Assembly (NCBI GenBank): GCA_949282345.1
Contig: CASDOQ010000013.1
Location: 1 to 64,000 of the forward strand
Length of the DNA: 64,000 bases
Source of the DNA: an uncultured bacterium
GTDB lineage: Bacteria; Bacillota; Clostridia; Oscillospirales; CAG-272
Reading direction: 5' to 3'
Position numbers and translations under genes: made by a program. The notes under the pieces were generated by a model. It was not told where the DNA came from. It worked only from the letters and a program-made list of their open reading frames with translations, and did not search any database. This document shows positions 41,845-50,966 of the stretch, piece by piece (within the stretch, counting starts at the first letter, position 1; every line of letters starts with the position of its first letter).

Positions 41845-43071
41845 TTACACGACCTGAAAAATATAGAGTTTCAGGTAATCGGTCTCGGGTACGTTCCAGA
41901 GGATCGGGTGATCGGGGGACTGGCGGCGTTCCTCGATCTGCCGCAGGGAGACCCCTGCGTCCTCCGCCGCATTGTGAAGCATCTGGCAGAAGTTTGAATT
42001 TGTCATGAAATGCGAGCAGGAGCAGGTGGAGAAATAGCCCCCGCGAGGAAGCAAGCGCATGGCGGCGGCGTTGATCTGCCGATAGCCGCGCGTGGCCGAG
42101 GCCAACGTCGAGCGGCTCTTGGTAAAAGCGGGCGGGTCGAGGTTGATAAAGTCGTAGGGGTGTCCGCCGGCGGCGAGCGCCTGCTCCAGAAATTCGAAAA
42201 CGTCGGCTTGCACGAACCGGACTCGATCCTCCAGCCGGTTGAGGGCGGCATTCCGGGCGGCGACCTCCAGAGCGTCCGGGGAAATATCGACTGCCGTCAC
42301 CGAAGAAGCGCCGGAGGCCGCGGCGTGAAGCGCAAACCCGCCGGTATGCGTACAGAGATCCAAAAAGCGCATCCCGCGGCAAAGGCGGCCGACGGCCGGG
42401 CGGTTATACTTCTGGTCGAGGAAATACCCGGTCTTCTGCCCATTGACATAATCGACCCAAAAATCCAGTCCGCCTTCGCGGATGATGCAGTTTCCGGAGG
42501 CCTCGCGCGCCAGCCCCTCCATCGGGTAAAAGCCGGTGTGTTGTTCCATCCCCTCCAGTTCCCGGATCGCCACGTCGTTGCGTTCATAGATCGCTTCCGT
42601 CGTCTCTCCCATTTCCGAAAGCAGAGAGACAAGATGCGCGTAAAGCATTTCTTTGCGGCATTCGATTCCATAGGAAAGCGTCTGGGTGACAAGAATCTTT
42701 CCGTATCGGTCGACCGTCATGCCGGGAAGGCCGTCCGCCTCCCCGAACACCAACCGGCAGGCACCGAAATCTTCCCCCATCACCACACGGCGGTAGGAAA
42801 GCGCGTATTGCAGGCGGCGGCGAAAAAAATCACTGTCGAAACGGTCGTTCGGATTGCGCGAGAGCAAGCGGATGCGGATCTTGGAGAAGTCGTTGATAAA
42901 CCCGCTCCCCAGGTACTTGTCCCCCTCGCTCACCACGTCGACCAAGTCTCCCCGTGCGTAGGTCCCCTCAACGTCCAGCACCTCCTCGCCATAGACCCAC
43001 GGATGGCCTCCGCGCAGGGACTTCTCGGCTTTCCGGCTCACCGTGATCTTCGGGAATCCACGTTTTTTCAT
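41845..43071 (-). CDS. rlmI: Class I SAM-dependent rRNA methyltransferase (RlmI-like, PUA + Rossmann)
   Basis: Modifies a cytosine of 23S rRNA (m5C). 408 residues from the ATG at 43069-43071 (GGAAGGAGAAGGAGA before it). N-terminal PUA-type region (SLRGGHPWVYGEEVLDVEG, GSGFINDFSKIRIRLLSR), then the EEHEE-like middle, then SAM-binding FLDLCTHTGGFALHAA (~230) and the catalytic INLDPPAFTKSR region. Final signature is TCSCSHFM with paired cysteines. Exact target position inferred from RlmI family only. Confidence 0.92.
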   Translation of the reverse strand: MKKRGFPKITVSRKAEKSLRGGHPWVYGEEVLDVEGTYARGDLVDVVSEGDKYLGSGFINDFSKIRIRLLSRNPNDRFDSDFFRRRLQYALSYRRVVMGEDFGACRLVFGEADGLPGMTVDRYGKILVTQTLSYGIECRKEMLYAHLVSLLSEMGETTEAIYERNDVAIRELEGMEQHTGFYPMEGLAREASGNCIIREGGLDFWVDYVNGQKTGYFLDQKYNRPAVGRLCRGMRFLDLCTHTGGFALHAAASGASSVTAVDISPDALEVAARNAALNRLEDRVRFVQADVFEFLEQALAAGGHPYDFINLDPPAFTKSRSTLASATRGYRQINAAAMRLLPRGGYFSTCSCSHFMTNSNFCQMLHNAAEDAGVSLRQIEERRQSPDHPILWNVPETDYLKLYIFQVV

Positions 43072-43237
43072 TCTCCTTCTCCTTCCGGCGCCCTGCGGCG
43101 CACCGACCGCAGCGCGCGGCAGATCTTTCCGTCCGCTCCGCGCGAAGACCGCGATCCAAGCATTTCGATACACACAATACTATCGCTTTTCGGCGTGGCT
43201 GTCAAGGGATTTTTCTGAAATACAAAGCAGCCCCCTC

Positions 43238-43265
43238 TTGACAAAGATAAAAAGTGAGGTAAGAT
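43238..43265 (+). promoter_or_regulatory. Sigma-A promoter of queT
   Basis: TTGACA (43238-43243), 16 bases, TAAGAT (43260-43265); about 70 bases before the start codon. Confidence 0.75.
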
Positions 43266-43284
43266 AGAAGAAGCCGGTACCGGC

Positions 43285-43327
43285 GTGTGAGTTCGTAACC
43301 ATCCTCACATAAAACAAAACTAAGGAG
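43285..43327 (+). ncRNA. preQ1-I riboswitch overlapping the queT RBS
   Basis: GTGTGAG pairs with CTCACAT across a TTCGTAACCATC loop, followed by an A-rich tail (ATAAAACAAAAC) and CTAAGGAG. This is the small preQ1 class I plan: one stem, C-rich loop and A-rich tail that folds back to cover the Shine-Dalgarno. Located exactly before a QueT-family gene, the expected target. Ligand binding would shut translation off. Confidence 0.82.
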
Positions 43328-43333
43328 AAAAAA

Positions 43334-43828
43334 ATGAAGACCCGCAGATTCACCACTCGCAAACTCACCCGTAGCGCACTGATCGCCGCGCTCTACGTCA
43401 TCCTCACCTTTCTCTCGTCCCTCGTCGGTCTGTCGGGGCAAGGGCTGATTCAGTTCCGCCTCTCCGAAGCGCTGACCATCCTCCCCTGTTTTTGCCCGGA
43501 GGCTATCGGCGGGCTGTTCATCGGCTGTCTGCTCTCCAATCTGCTGACAGGAGCGCACATAGCCGATATCCTGATCGGAAGTTTTGCCACCCTCCTCGGC
43601 GCGCTCGGGGCTTATGTCCTGCGGAATCGGCGCTTTTTGGCTCCGCTCCCCACCGTTCTTGCCAACACCCTGCTCATTCCCCCGGTTCTCGTCTTTGCTT
43701 ACGGGATGACCGAAGCTTATTGGCTCCTATCGTTCTTTGTCTTCGTCGGGGAAGCAGGAGCCGCCTATATCGGCGGTGAACTGCTCTGGCCGATCCTGAA
43801 TAAAAAAAGAAACGTTTTCTTTACATAA
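43334..43828 (+). CDS. queT: QueT-family queuosine precursor transporter
   Basis: Substrate-binding S component of an ECF-type importer for preQ1 or a related precursor. 164 residues with five to six membrane helices (ALIAALYVILTFLSSLVGL, LTILPCFCPEAIGGLFIGC, ADILIGSFATLLGALGAY). The start (TRKLTRSALIAALYV) is a strong QueT signature, as is IQFRLSEALTILP. RBS CTAAGGAG is within the riboswitch. The energising ECF subunits are not in this window. The matching enzyme, Tgt, is at 50956-52356. Confidence 0.93.
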   Translation: MKTRRFTTRKLTRSALIAALYVILTFLSSLVGLSGQGLIQFRLSEALTILPCFCPEAIGGLFIGCLLSNLLTGAHIADILIGSFATLLGALGAYVLRNRRFLAPLPTVLANTLLIPPVLVFAYGMTEAYWLLSFFVFVGEAGAAYIGGELLWPILNKKRNVFFT

Positions 43829-43857
43829 TTGCAAAAAAATCAGGAAAGTATCAAGAA

Positions 43858-44334
43858 ATGAAAGAAACGACACTCTGCTATATCGAGCAGAACCACTCGT
43901 ATCTCCTCTTACATCGGATCAAGAAAAAGGAGGATGAAAACCGCGGCAAATGGATCGGCATCGGCGGGAAGCTGGAACCGGGAGAAACACCCGAGGACTG
44001 CCTTCTGCGTGAGGTCCGGGAAGAGACTGGACTCACGCTCACCCGTTACCGTTACCGGGGGAAGATCTTTTTTGAGAGTGATACGTACGCCGCGGAACTG
44101 ATGCACCTCTACCAGGCAGACGCTTTTGTCGGAGAGTTGAACCCGGATTGCCGGGAAGGGGTCCTCGCCTGGGTAAAAAAAGAGGAGACGGCTTCTCTGC
44201 CGATGTGGAAAGGCGACAGGATCTTTCTTGATCTTTTGAGGACGGAGGAGCCCTTTTTCCGGCTCTCGCTGCGCTATCGCGGCGAAGAATTGGTCGAAGC
44301 CGTGCTGAACGGGAAGCCGCTCCCCCTCGGCTGA
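43858..44334 (+). CDS. Nudix hydrolase (MutT/8-oxo-dGTPase-like)
   Basis: Cytoplasmic pyrophosphohydrolase, 158 residues. The complete Nudix box (Gx5Ex7REUxEExGU) is GGKLEPGETPEDC then LLREVREETGL, about residues 36-58. An upstream WIGIGGKLE segment and the size fit the oxidised-nucleotide-cleaning group; the substrate is not certain. Starts 30 bases after queT with an AAAGTATC-type weak site and probably shares its transcript. Confidence 0.9.
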   Translation: MKETTLCYIEQNHSYLLLHRIKKKEDENRGKWIGIGGKLEPGETPEDCLLREVREETGLTLTRYRYRGKIFFESDTYAAELMHLYQADAFVGELNPDCREGVLAWVKKEETASLPMWKGDRIFLDLLRTEEPFFRLSLRYRGEELVEAVLNGKPLPLG

Positions 44335-44412
44335 TTATCTGCCTCTTCCCTTATCCGGGGCTGCCTCCTGCATTTTTGATATAAATCCTGACTTTTTGAT
44401 ATAAAAATTAGG

Positions 44413-44445
44413 AAAGACCGTTCTGCGAGAAGAACGGTCTTTTTC
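44413..44445. terminator. Bidirectional terminator between the Nudix gene and proC
   Basis: AAAGACCGTTCT pairs with AGAACGGTCTTT (12 bases) and is followed by TTTTTC. It lies between convergent genes. Confidence 0.92.
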
Positions 44446-44524
44446 TACAGGTTACAGAATTCTCCTGAAAGAGCTCTGTAAAATCCTGATGCAGAAAGCG
44501 AGTCCCGTGAAAGAACCCCCGGAT

Positions 44525-45316
44525 TTATTTGCCGAGTTCCAGAGTCCGGCGATATGCTTCGGTCACCGCCCGCATGGCGGCCGCGCGGAATCCGCCCTCC
44601 TCCAGGGCTGCAACGCCGGCGATTGTGCTCCCAGCGGGACTGCATACGGCATCCTTCAGTTCGGCGGGGGAAGAACCCGACGCAAGGGCAAGCGACGCAC
44701 TTCCGAGAACCGTCTCTGCCGCCAGACGGCGCGCATCGGCACGCGAAAGGCCGCAGGCGACTCCGCCGTCCGCCAATGCTTCGAGAAAGAGGAAAACGTA
44801 CGCCGGACCGCATCCTGACAGCGCAGATCCGGCATCGATCAGCCGCTCGGGCAGTTTATGCAGTTCTCCGGCTTTTTGCATCATGCTGAGGAAATCCTTT
44901 TCCTGCTCCTCTGTCACGGTATTGGCAGGAACGTACAGAATGCTCCCCTTTCCCACCGAGACCGGGGTATTGGGCATGATACGGATGAGGGGCGCCTGCC
45001 CCAGTTTGCCGGCAACCGACGAGAGCGACACGCCGGCCGCCATCGAAATGAAGACCGGCGGGGAGGGCGGAAGCGATCCGGCCACCGTACCGAGCACGTC
45101 GGGCAGGACCTGCGGCTTCACGCCGAGAAAAACATAATCCGACCGCCGGACGAGTTCTGCCAACGTGCAGACCCCGGCATGGAGTTTTTCGGCAAGCGCC
45201 GCTGCCTTTTCTTCATTCGTATCGCAAAGGAGAATATCGGCGGCGGGACAGGCCGACCGTACCGAAACGGCCAACGCACCGCCCATATTCCCGCAACCGA
45301 GAAATCCGATCTTCAT
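44525..45316 (-). CDS. proC: Pyrroline-5-carboxylate reductase
   Basis: Last step of proline synthesis, NAD(P)H-dependent. 263 residues. Rossmann start MKIGFLGCGNMGGALA, VKPQVLPDVL, IRIMPNTPVSVGKG and the dimerisation/substrate motif SGCGPAYVFLFLEAL, DGGVACGLSR, SPAELKDAVCSPAGSTIAG. Full length. It is 45 bases downstream of proA in one leftward proBAC operon. Confidence 0.97.
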   Translation of the reverse strand: MKIGFLGCGNMGGALAVSVRSACPAADILLCDTNEEKAAALAEKLHAGVCTLAELVRRSDYVFLGVKPQVLPDVLGTVAGSLPPSPPVFISMAAGVSLSSVAGKLGQAPLIRIMPNTPVSVGKGSILYVPANTVTEEQEKDFLSMMQKAGELHKLPERLIDAGSALSGCGPAYVFLFLEALADGGVACGLSRADARRLAAETVLGSASLALASGSSPAELKDAVCSPAGSTIAGVAALEEGGFRAAAMRAVTEAYRRTLELGK

Positions 45317-45361
45317 ATCTTTCCTTTCTGCCGGAGACCGGCACCGTATTCCGAGGGCGTG

Positions 45362-46618
45362 TCAGCGCACCTGCCCGTTCCCACGGATGATGTATTTGTA
45401 GGAGGTCAGCTCGCAGAGTCCCATCGGCCCGCGGGCGTGTAATTTCTGCGTGGAGATCCCCATTTCACAGCCGAGGCCGAATTCCCCGCCGTCCGTAAAC
45501 CGGGTGGAAGCATTATGGTAAACCGCCGCGCTGTCCACTTCCCGCAAGAAGCGGTCGGCAGTCTTTTCGTCCTCCGTGACGATCGACTCGCTGTGACCGG
45601 TCGAGTGTGCCGCAATATGGGCAATGGCCGCATCGACGTCCGGCACCACCTGCACCGCCAGAATATAGTCAAGGAATTCGGTGTCAAAATCCTCGGGTCC
45701 GGCGGGCTTGCCGGGGATCAGGGCGGCGGCCTCCGGGGAAAGACGAAGTTCCACAGGGGGAAGCCCCGCGGCCACACGGCGGTCGACCAGTGCTTCCCGC
45801 AATGCGGGGAGAAATACCGGAGCGATCTCCCGATGGACAAGACAGACCTCTGCGGCATTGCAGACCGAAGGACGGCTGGTCTTGGCGTTTTCCACGATCC
45901 GGCAGGCCATGGCGGGATCGGCGGCGCGGTCAACATAAATATGGCAGATCCCCGTCCCTGTCTCGATACAGGGGACGGTGGCTTTTTCAAGGCATGTGCG
46001 GATCAGGCGGGGCCCGCCGCGCGGGATGAGCAGATCGATATAGCCGTTTCCGCGCATCAATTCTTCCGCTCCCGCGTGCGAGGTGTCCTCCGGCATCGAG
46101 ACCAACGACTCGGGAAGCCCGGCCGCTCGGATACCGTTCCGAATGGCGCGCACCACGGCAAAGGAGGTACGGTAAGCCTCCCGACCGCCGCGCAGAATAC
46201 AGGCGCTTCCGGCTTTCAGGGCAAGCGCGGCGGCATCAGACGTAACGTTCGGACGACTCTCATAGATGATGGCGATCACGCCGAGAGGAACCGCAACGCG
46301 CTCAATGCGCAGACCGTTCGGCCGTTCGACCGATGAAATGACCCGTCCGACAGGGTCGGGCAGAGCGGCCACGGCGCGGATCCCCTCCGCCATCCCCGAA
46401 AGGCGTTTCGGATCAAGCCGCAGGCGATCAAGCATCACGTCACCGATCCTGCCCTGCGCCGCTTTTACGTCGGTTGCATTTTCAGAAAGGATCTCGTCCG
46501 CCGCCGCAAGGATCGAATCCGCGATCCGCAAAAGAAGCGCGTTTTTCTCTTCCCCAGTAAGGCGGGCAAGACAGGGGGCGGCCTCTTTGGCCGCGCACAT
46601 GATCTCAACGGTCGTCAT
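45362..46618 (-). CDS. proA: Gamma-glutamyl phosphate reductase
   Basis: Second step of proline synthesis: glutamyl phosphate to glutamate semialdehyde with NADPH. 418 residues of the ALDH superfamily. Catalytic cysteine in KTSRPSVCNAAE (~255), with PLGVIAIIYESRPNVT, LIPRGGPRLIR and TGGEFGLGCEMGISTQ near the end. ATG overlaps the proB stop by four bases. Confidence 0.97.
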   Translation of the reverse strand: MTTVEIMCAAKEAAPCLARLTGEEKNALLLRIADSILAAADEILSENATDVKAAQGRIGDVMLDRLRLDPKRLSGMAEGIRAVAALPDPVGRVISSVERPNGLRIERVAVPLGVIAIIYESRPNVTSDAAALALKAGSACILRGGREAYRTSFAVVRAIRNGIRAAGLPESLVSMPEDTSHAGAEELMRGNGYIDLLIPRGGPRLIRTCLEKATVPCIETGTGICHIYVDRAADPAMACRIVENAKTSRPSVCNAAEVCLVHREIAPVFLPALREALVDRRVAAGLPPVELRLSPEAAALIPGKPAGPEDFDTEFLDYILAVQVVPDVDAAIAHIAAHSTGHSESIVTEDEKTADRFLREVDSAAVYHNASTRFTDGGEFGLGCEMGISTQKLHARGPMGLCELTSYKYIIRGNGQVR

Positions 46619-47394
46619 GCCTCTTTCCCCGCTTTCTTCAGGAATCGGGTCCCGATCGGTTTTCCTTCCACGATGTCGTAGAGTTTTTCGGGATCGGCTC
46701 CGTTGGCGATCACCATGTCGATCCCGGCGGCCGTTGCGCGGCGGGCAGCAAAAAGCTTCGTCTGCATACCGCCGGTGCCGAGCGCGGAACCGCTCTCACC
46801 CCCGAGGGCCAGGATCCTCTCGTCGACTTCCGGCACGACCGAGATCAGGCGGGCGGAAGGATCTTTGTGCGGGTCGGCATCATAAAGCCCGTCGATGTCG
46901 GAAAGAAGAATGAGCAGATCCGCTCCGACATTTACCGCTACGATAGAGCCGAGCGTATCGTTATCACCGATCACGATTTCATCCGTGGCGACCGTATCGT
47001 TCTCGTTCACGACAGGCAGTGCGCCGAGTTCCAGTAACCGGCGCACGGTGTTCTGAAAGTTGAAGCACCGGTCGGCATGGTCAAAGTCGCTTCCCGTCAG
47101 CAGGATCTGCGCCACGGTATGACGGTATTCCGAAAAGAGGCGGTCATACGTATACATCAGTTCGCACTGCCCTACGGCCGCGGCAGCCTGTTTGGTCGGG
47201 ATATCGGTCGGGCGGGCAGGAAGCGAGAGCTTTCCGACCCCCATCCCGATAGAGCCGGACGAGACGAGAACGATCTCGTGCCCGGCGTTTTTCAAGTCGC
47301 TCAGTACACGGCAGAGAGATTCCACCCGGCGCAGATTCAGATGCCCCGTCGGATAGGTAAGAGTGGAGGTTCCGACCTTGACGACAATACGCAT
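46615..47394 (-). CDS. proB: Glutamate 5-kinase, short form without PUA domain
   Basis: First committed step of proline synthesis. 259 residues, kinase domain only (E. coli ProB has an extra C-terminal PUA domain). Motifs: VVKVGTSTLTYPTGHLN, LVSSGSIGMGVGKL, VVNENDTVATDEI, NDTLGSIVA, LSDIDGLYDADP and LGTGGMQTKLFAA. Proline feedback site cannot be judged by eye. RBS GAAAGGGAAAACT. Confidence 0.96.
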   Translation of the reverse strand: MRIVVKVGTSTLTYPTGHLNLRRVESLCRVLSDLKNAGHEIVLVSSGSIGMGVGKLSLPARPTDIPTKQAAAAVGQCELMYTYDRLFSEYRHTVAQILLTGSDFDHADRCFNFQNTVRRLLELGALPVVNENDTVATDEIVIGDNDTLGSIVAVNVGADLLILLSDIDGLYDADPHKDPSARLISVVPEVDERILALGGESGSALGTGGMQTKLFAARRATAAGIDMVIANGADPEKLYDIVEGKPIGTRFLKKAGKEA

Positions 47395-47473
47395 AGTTTT
47401 CCCTTTCGGCGATATTCTATAAGGAGCGGGACAAAAGCAAAAAGGCCCGTCCTTCCTCTGATTATTATCTTAC

Positions 47474-47502
47474 ATTATACCTTCCCTCCCGGTCGCTGTC
47501 AA
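47474..47502 (-). promoter_or_regulatory. Consensus sigma-A promoter of proBAC
   Basis: Minus strand TTGACA (47497-47502), 17 bases, TATAAT (47474-47479); the -35 box is 22 bases from the divergent -35 box of pepF. Confidence 0.9.
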
Positions 47503-47524
47503 GTCCCGCCTCCAAAAAAGTCGC

Positions 47525-47554
47525 TTGACAAAAAGTGCCCGGAAGCGGTAGAAT
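47525..47554 (+). promoter_or_regulatory. Sigma-A promoter of pepF
   Basis: TTGACA (47525-47530), 18 bases, TAGAAT (47549-47554), about 35 bases before the start codon. Confidence 0.8.
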
Positions 47555-47588
47555 AAAGCCGATAAATTCCTGCAAGAAAGGAACTGCC

Positions 47589-49397
47589 ATGACAGAAAGA
47601 AAAGATGCCAAAGAGAGCGAACGCTGGGATCTGTCCGCCATATATCCCGACGAGGAGTGCTTCCGCGCCGACGCCGAAAAACTGCGCGCGCTGATCGCCG
47701 CCTATCCCGAGAACCGGGAAACGATGACCAAAAGCGGTGAGGGACTTTTTCGCGCGCTGGAAAAAAACACGGAGATCGAGAGACTGCTTTCCCGCCTGTA
47801 TGAATACGCCTCGCTCTCCTCCGATCTCGATAAAGGCGACAACACCGCGCTCGCCCGGCTCGAACGCATCCGGAATCTCGAAAACGAGGCCGTGGCCGCC
47901 TCTTATTTCCTCTCTCCCGACCTAACGGAACTCCCCGAGGCCGAACTGCAACGCTTTTTTTCCGAATATCCGCCTCTTTCCGCATATCGGCGTCAGATCA
48001 CCTTAATACGCCGTTACCGCTCTCATATGCTGAAAAAATCCGGCGAAAAGCTGATGGCCGAACTGCAACCGGCCCTTCATTCCCAATCCGAGATCCATTC
48101 GGTCTTTTCCAACGCCGACCTGCGTTTCGGCACGGTACGGGATGAGAACGGAGAGCGGGTGCGCCTCACCTCCGCGACCTATATTCCGCTCCTGATGTCC
48201 GAAAAGCGCGAAGTGCGCCGCGCCGCCTTTCATACACTTTATAAGACCTACCGGCAGTTCGGCAATACCTTCTCGGCATTGATGAACGCACGGATCAAAG
48301 AACACGCCACGCTTTCCTCACTCCGAAAATTCCCGGACGGTCTCACCTGCTCGGTTTTTGACGACGAAGTAACGCCGGCCGTCTATCATACCCTGATCGA
48401 TACCGTGCGGAAGAATCTTGCCCCGCTTTTCGATTACTACGACCTGCGGCGCGAGGTGCTCGGCATTGACAAGGTGCACCTGTACGACGTCTACGCCCCT
48501 CTGATCCCCGATTGCGACCGCTCCTACACCTATCCCGAAGCAGTGGAAGAGGTCCTTGAAACCGTCAGCGTGCTCGGCGAAGAATACCGCCGCACGCTGG
48601 AACGCGGGCTGAAGGAAAAACGCTGGGTCGACGTTTATCCGGGCCCCGGAAAGCGGAGCGGGGCGTACAGCGCCGGCTGTTACGATACGGAGCCGTATAT
48701 CCTCCTCAATTTCATGGGGAAACTGGACGACGTTTCGACCCTCGCGCACGAAGCGGGCCACTCGATGCACACCTGCCTTTCCAACGCGGCCAACACCCCG
48801 CAGGACGCCCGTTATACGATCTTTGTGGCGGAGGTCGCCTCCACGGTCAACGAACTGCTCTTCACGCGCCGGCGCATCCGCAACGCCGCCGACAAAGCGG
48901 AAAAACTTATGCTGCTCAATCAGTTGATGGAGACCTACAAAGGAACGCTCTATCGGCAGACGATGTTTGCGGAATTTGAACTTGCCATGCACACGCTGGC
49001 CGAGACGGGGGAACCGCTGACGGCAGAACTTCTCTGCGCCCGGTACTATGAACTGGTGCGCGCCTATTTCGGCCCCCGGGTGGTTTGCGACCGTGATATC
49101 GCCTACGAATGGATGCGCATCCCGCATTTTTACACTTGTTTTTACGTCTATAAATATGCCACCTGTATCTCGGCCGCCTCCGCGATCGTCAAACGCATCG
49201 AGACCGAAGGTGATGCCTACGTGCCGCATTACCTGGAATTTCTGAAGGCGGGTGGCTCGCTCTCCCCGGTGGAAAGCCTGCGGTTGGCCGGCGTAGATCC
49301 CGAATCCCCGAAAACCGTGGAAGACGCCGTGGCGGACTTCTCGGCGGCCGTTCGGGAGTTCCGCCGTCTCTACCGGGAGGAAAAAATCGCGCAATAA
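47589..49397 (+). CDS. pepF: Oligoendopeptidase F (M3 family)
   Basis: Cytoplasmic zinc metallopeptidase that cuts short peptides. 602 residues from the ATG at 47589 (AAAGGAACTGCC before it; the longer frame is read-through of the leader). Catalytic motif TLAHEAGHSMHT at about residue 383-395 (HExxH with AGHSMH); second ligand region FVAEVASTVNELL follows. N-terminal helical part ERWDLSAIYPDEE is typical. Length standard. Confidence 0.96.
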   Translation: MTERKDAKESERWDLSAIYPDEECFRADAEKLRALIAAYPENRETMTKSGEGLFRALEKNTEIERLLSRLYEYASLSSDLDKGDNTALARLERIRNLENEAVAASYFLSPDLTELPEAELQRFFSEYPPLSAYRRQITLIRRYRSHMLKKSGEKLMAELQPALHSQSEIHSVFSNADLRFGTVRDENGERVRLTSATYIPLLMSEKREVRRAAFHTLYKTYRQFGNTFSALMNARIKEHATLSSLRKFPDGLTCSVFDDEVTPAVYHTLIDTVRKNLAPLFDYYDLRREVLGIDKVHLYDVYAPLIPDCDRSYTYPEAVEEVLETVSVLGEEYRRTLERGLKEKRWVDVYPGPGKRSGAYSAGCYDTEPYILLNFMGKLDDVSTLAHEAGHSMHTCLSNAANTPQDARYTIFVAEVASTVNELLFTRRRIRNAADKAEKLMLLNQLMETYKGTLYRQTMFAEFELAMHTLAETGEPLTAELLCARYYELVRAYFGPRVVCDRDIAYEWMRIPHFYTCFYVYKYATCISAASAIVKRIETEGDAYVPHYLEFLKAGGSLSPVESLRLAGVDPESPKTVEDAVADFSAAVREFRRLYREEKIAQ

Positions 49398-49468
49398 CTT
49401 TTTGTCTCCCGTATATTTCTTCCCCGGTTGGTGCATACTGCGGATAGTACCAAAGAAAGGGAGAAAAC

Positions 49469-49924
49469 ATGACGTTAACCGAAAAAGAAAAAGGCCTTCT
49501 GAAAGACCTCCGCGGACAGGAACAGCTTTGCATCGGGAAATACGGAAAGTACGCGCAGGATGCCAAATCAGAGGAACTCAAGTGTCTCTTCAACGATCTG
49601 AAATCTACCGAAGAGGCGCATCTGCGCTCGATCGACAGCCTGATGGGCGGCACCGTCCAGCAGGTCTCCGGCAGCATCAGCGGTTCCAACAACGCGCACT
49701 GCTGTGCCGTACAGTACCAGAACGAAAGCGACCGCCAGAACGACGCATTTCTCTGCCAGGATATGCTGGCGACCGAAAAGCACGCCTCCGCCCTGTACAA
49801 CACCAGCGTTTTCGAATTCTCCGATCCCGCCGCGCGGAAGCTGCTCAACCATATCGAAGCGGAAGAGCAACAGCACGGAGAAAAACTCTATGCCTATATG
49901 AACGCCAACAATATGTATTGCTGA
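49469..49924 (+). CDS. CotF-like spore coat protein (ferritin-like fold)
   Basis: 151 residues, all-helical, Glu/His-rich. The pattern (TLTEKEKGLLKDLRGQEQLC, CQDMLATEKHASALYNTSVF and HIEAEEQQHGEKLYAYM) matches Clostridia coat proteins of the CotF/ferritin-like group. Ends NANNMYC, a common coat-type tail. Several cysteines (~21, 77-80). RBS GAAAGGGAGAAAAC. A sporulation-type promoter motif lies just upstream. Confidence 0.85.
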   Translation: MTLTEKEKGLLKDLRGQEQLCIGKYGKYAQDAKSEELKCLFNDLKSTEEAHLRSIDSLMGGTVQQVSGSISGSNNAHCCAVQYQNESDRQNDAFLCQDMLATEKHASALYNTSVFEFSDPAARKLLNHIEAEEQQHGEKLYAYMNANNMYC

Positions 49925-49949
49925 GCCGAAAACAGCCTCTGCGCGCAGG

Positions 49950-49979
49950 AAAAAAGCCGGAAAATTCTCCGGCTTTTTT
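49950..49979. terminator. Terminator after the coat protein gene
   Basis: AAAAAAGCCGGA pairs with TCCGGCTTTTTT across a short loop; it can also stop the leftward yitT transcript. Confidence 0.9.
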
Positions 49980-50087
49980 CCTATTCGAAAGGAATTTTCT
50001 CATGTAATCTTCTTGGAAACCATCTTTTTCTCTTATAAATCAGAAAGAGAAACGTTTATATATCGTTTTCCGGGGATCTTGAGCGGG

Positions 50088-50966
50088 TCAGACGGCGCGG
50101 AAGCCCTTGCCGATGATCTCACTGCTGTTTGTCACAACGAGGAAGGCGTGGGGGTCGATCTGCCGGACGTAGCGACGCAGGCGCACGCCCTCGATCCGCT
50201 TGCAGACCGTGAGAAGAACCGATTTTTCCTCGCCGGTAAAGCCGCCGTGCGCTTCGAGTTCGGTAACGCCATGGTGCATCGTCTGCAATATGTACTGCCG
50301 CACCTCTTCCTTGTGCGTGGTGACGATAGTGAAAAATTTGCAGGCGCCGATGCTTTCGATCACCCCATCTACCAAAAACGCCTTGGCGAACAGGCCGAGA
50401 AGCGAAAAGAAACCGACCTTGACGCCGAAAGTCGGAAAGGCCGCGGCGGCAATCAGTACGTCGGTAACAAAAAGCGCCTTACCGATATCCAGCGACGTGT
50501 ACTTCTTGAGGATCATGGCAACGATGTCGGTCCCGCCCGAAGAGGCGCTGGTATAGAACAGAAGCGCCGACCCGATGGCCGTCAGAAGGATCGCATAGAC
50601 CAGCTCCATAAACGGCTCGTCGGTCAGGGGCGCATGAAGCGGGATCAGGCGCTCGAGGAGCATGGTCTCCCCGGAGAAGGCAAAACTGCAATACACGGTC
50701 TTGATTCCGAATTCCCGCCCGATAATAAGAAGCCCGAGAAGCAGGAGCGAGGTATTGATGATCAGAATGAAGGTTCCCGTCGTAAGTTCCGGGAAAAGTT
50801 TCCCGAGAATGGTACTGATACCGCTGACGCCGCCGATGGAAAAACCGTTGGGGATCTTGAAGAAATAGACCCCTGCGGTCAGGAGCAGCACGCCGAGATT
50901 CATGACGAGAAACTGCCAAAGTCCGGTCAACTTGCGGGGAGCCTTTTTTCGTTGTTCATTTTCCAT
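50088..50966 (-). CDS. YitT-family membrane protein (DUF2179 tail)
   Basis: 292 residues from the ATG at 50964-50966. Five to six membrane helices in the first two thirds (LVMNLGVLLLTAGVYFF, FILIINTSLLLLGLLIIG, LLTAIGSALLFYTSASSGGTD) and a soluble C-terminal domain (TIVTTHKEEVRQYI, TVCKRIEGVRLRRYVRQID, DPHAFLVVTNSSEIIGKGF), the DUF2179 pattern. Function of the family is unknown to me. The start overlaps the end of tgt by 11 bases; a start at 50999 is the alternative. Confidence 0.9.
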   Translation of the reverse strand: MENEQRKKAPRKLTGLWQFLVMNLGVLLLTAGVYFFKIPNGFSIGGVSGISTILGKLFPELTTGTFILIINTSLLLLGLLIIGREFGIKTVYCSFAFSGETMLLERLIPLHAPLTDEPFMELVYAILLTAIGSALLFYTSASSGGTDIVAMILKKYTSLDIGKALFVTDVLIAAAAFPTFGVKVGFFSLLGLFAKAFLVDGVIESIGACKFFTIVTTHKEEVRQYILQTMHHGVTELEAHGGFTGEEKSVLLTVCKRIEGVRLRRYVRQIDPHAFLVVTNSSEIIGKGFRAV

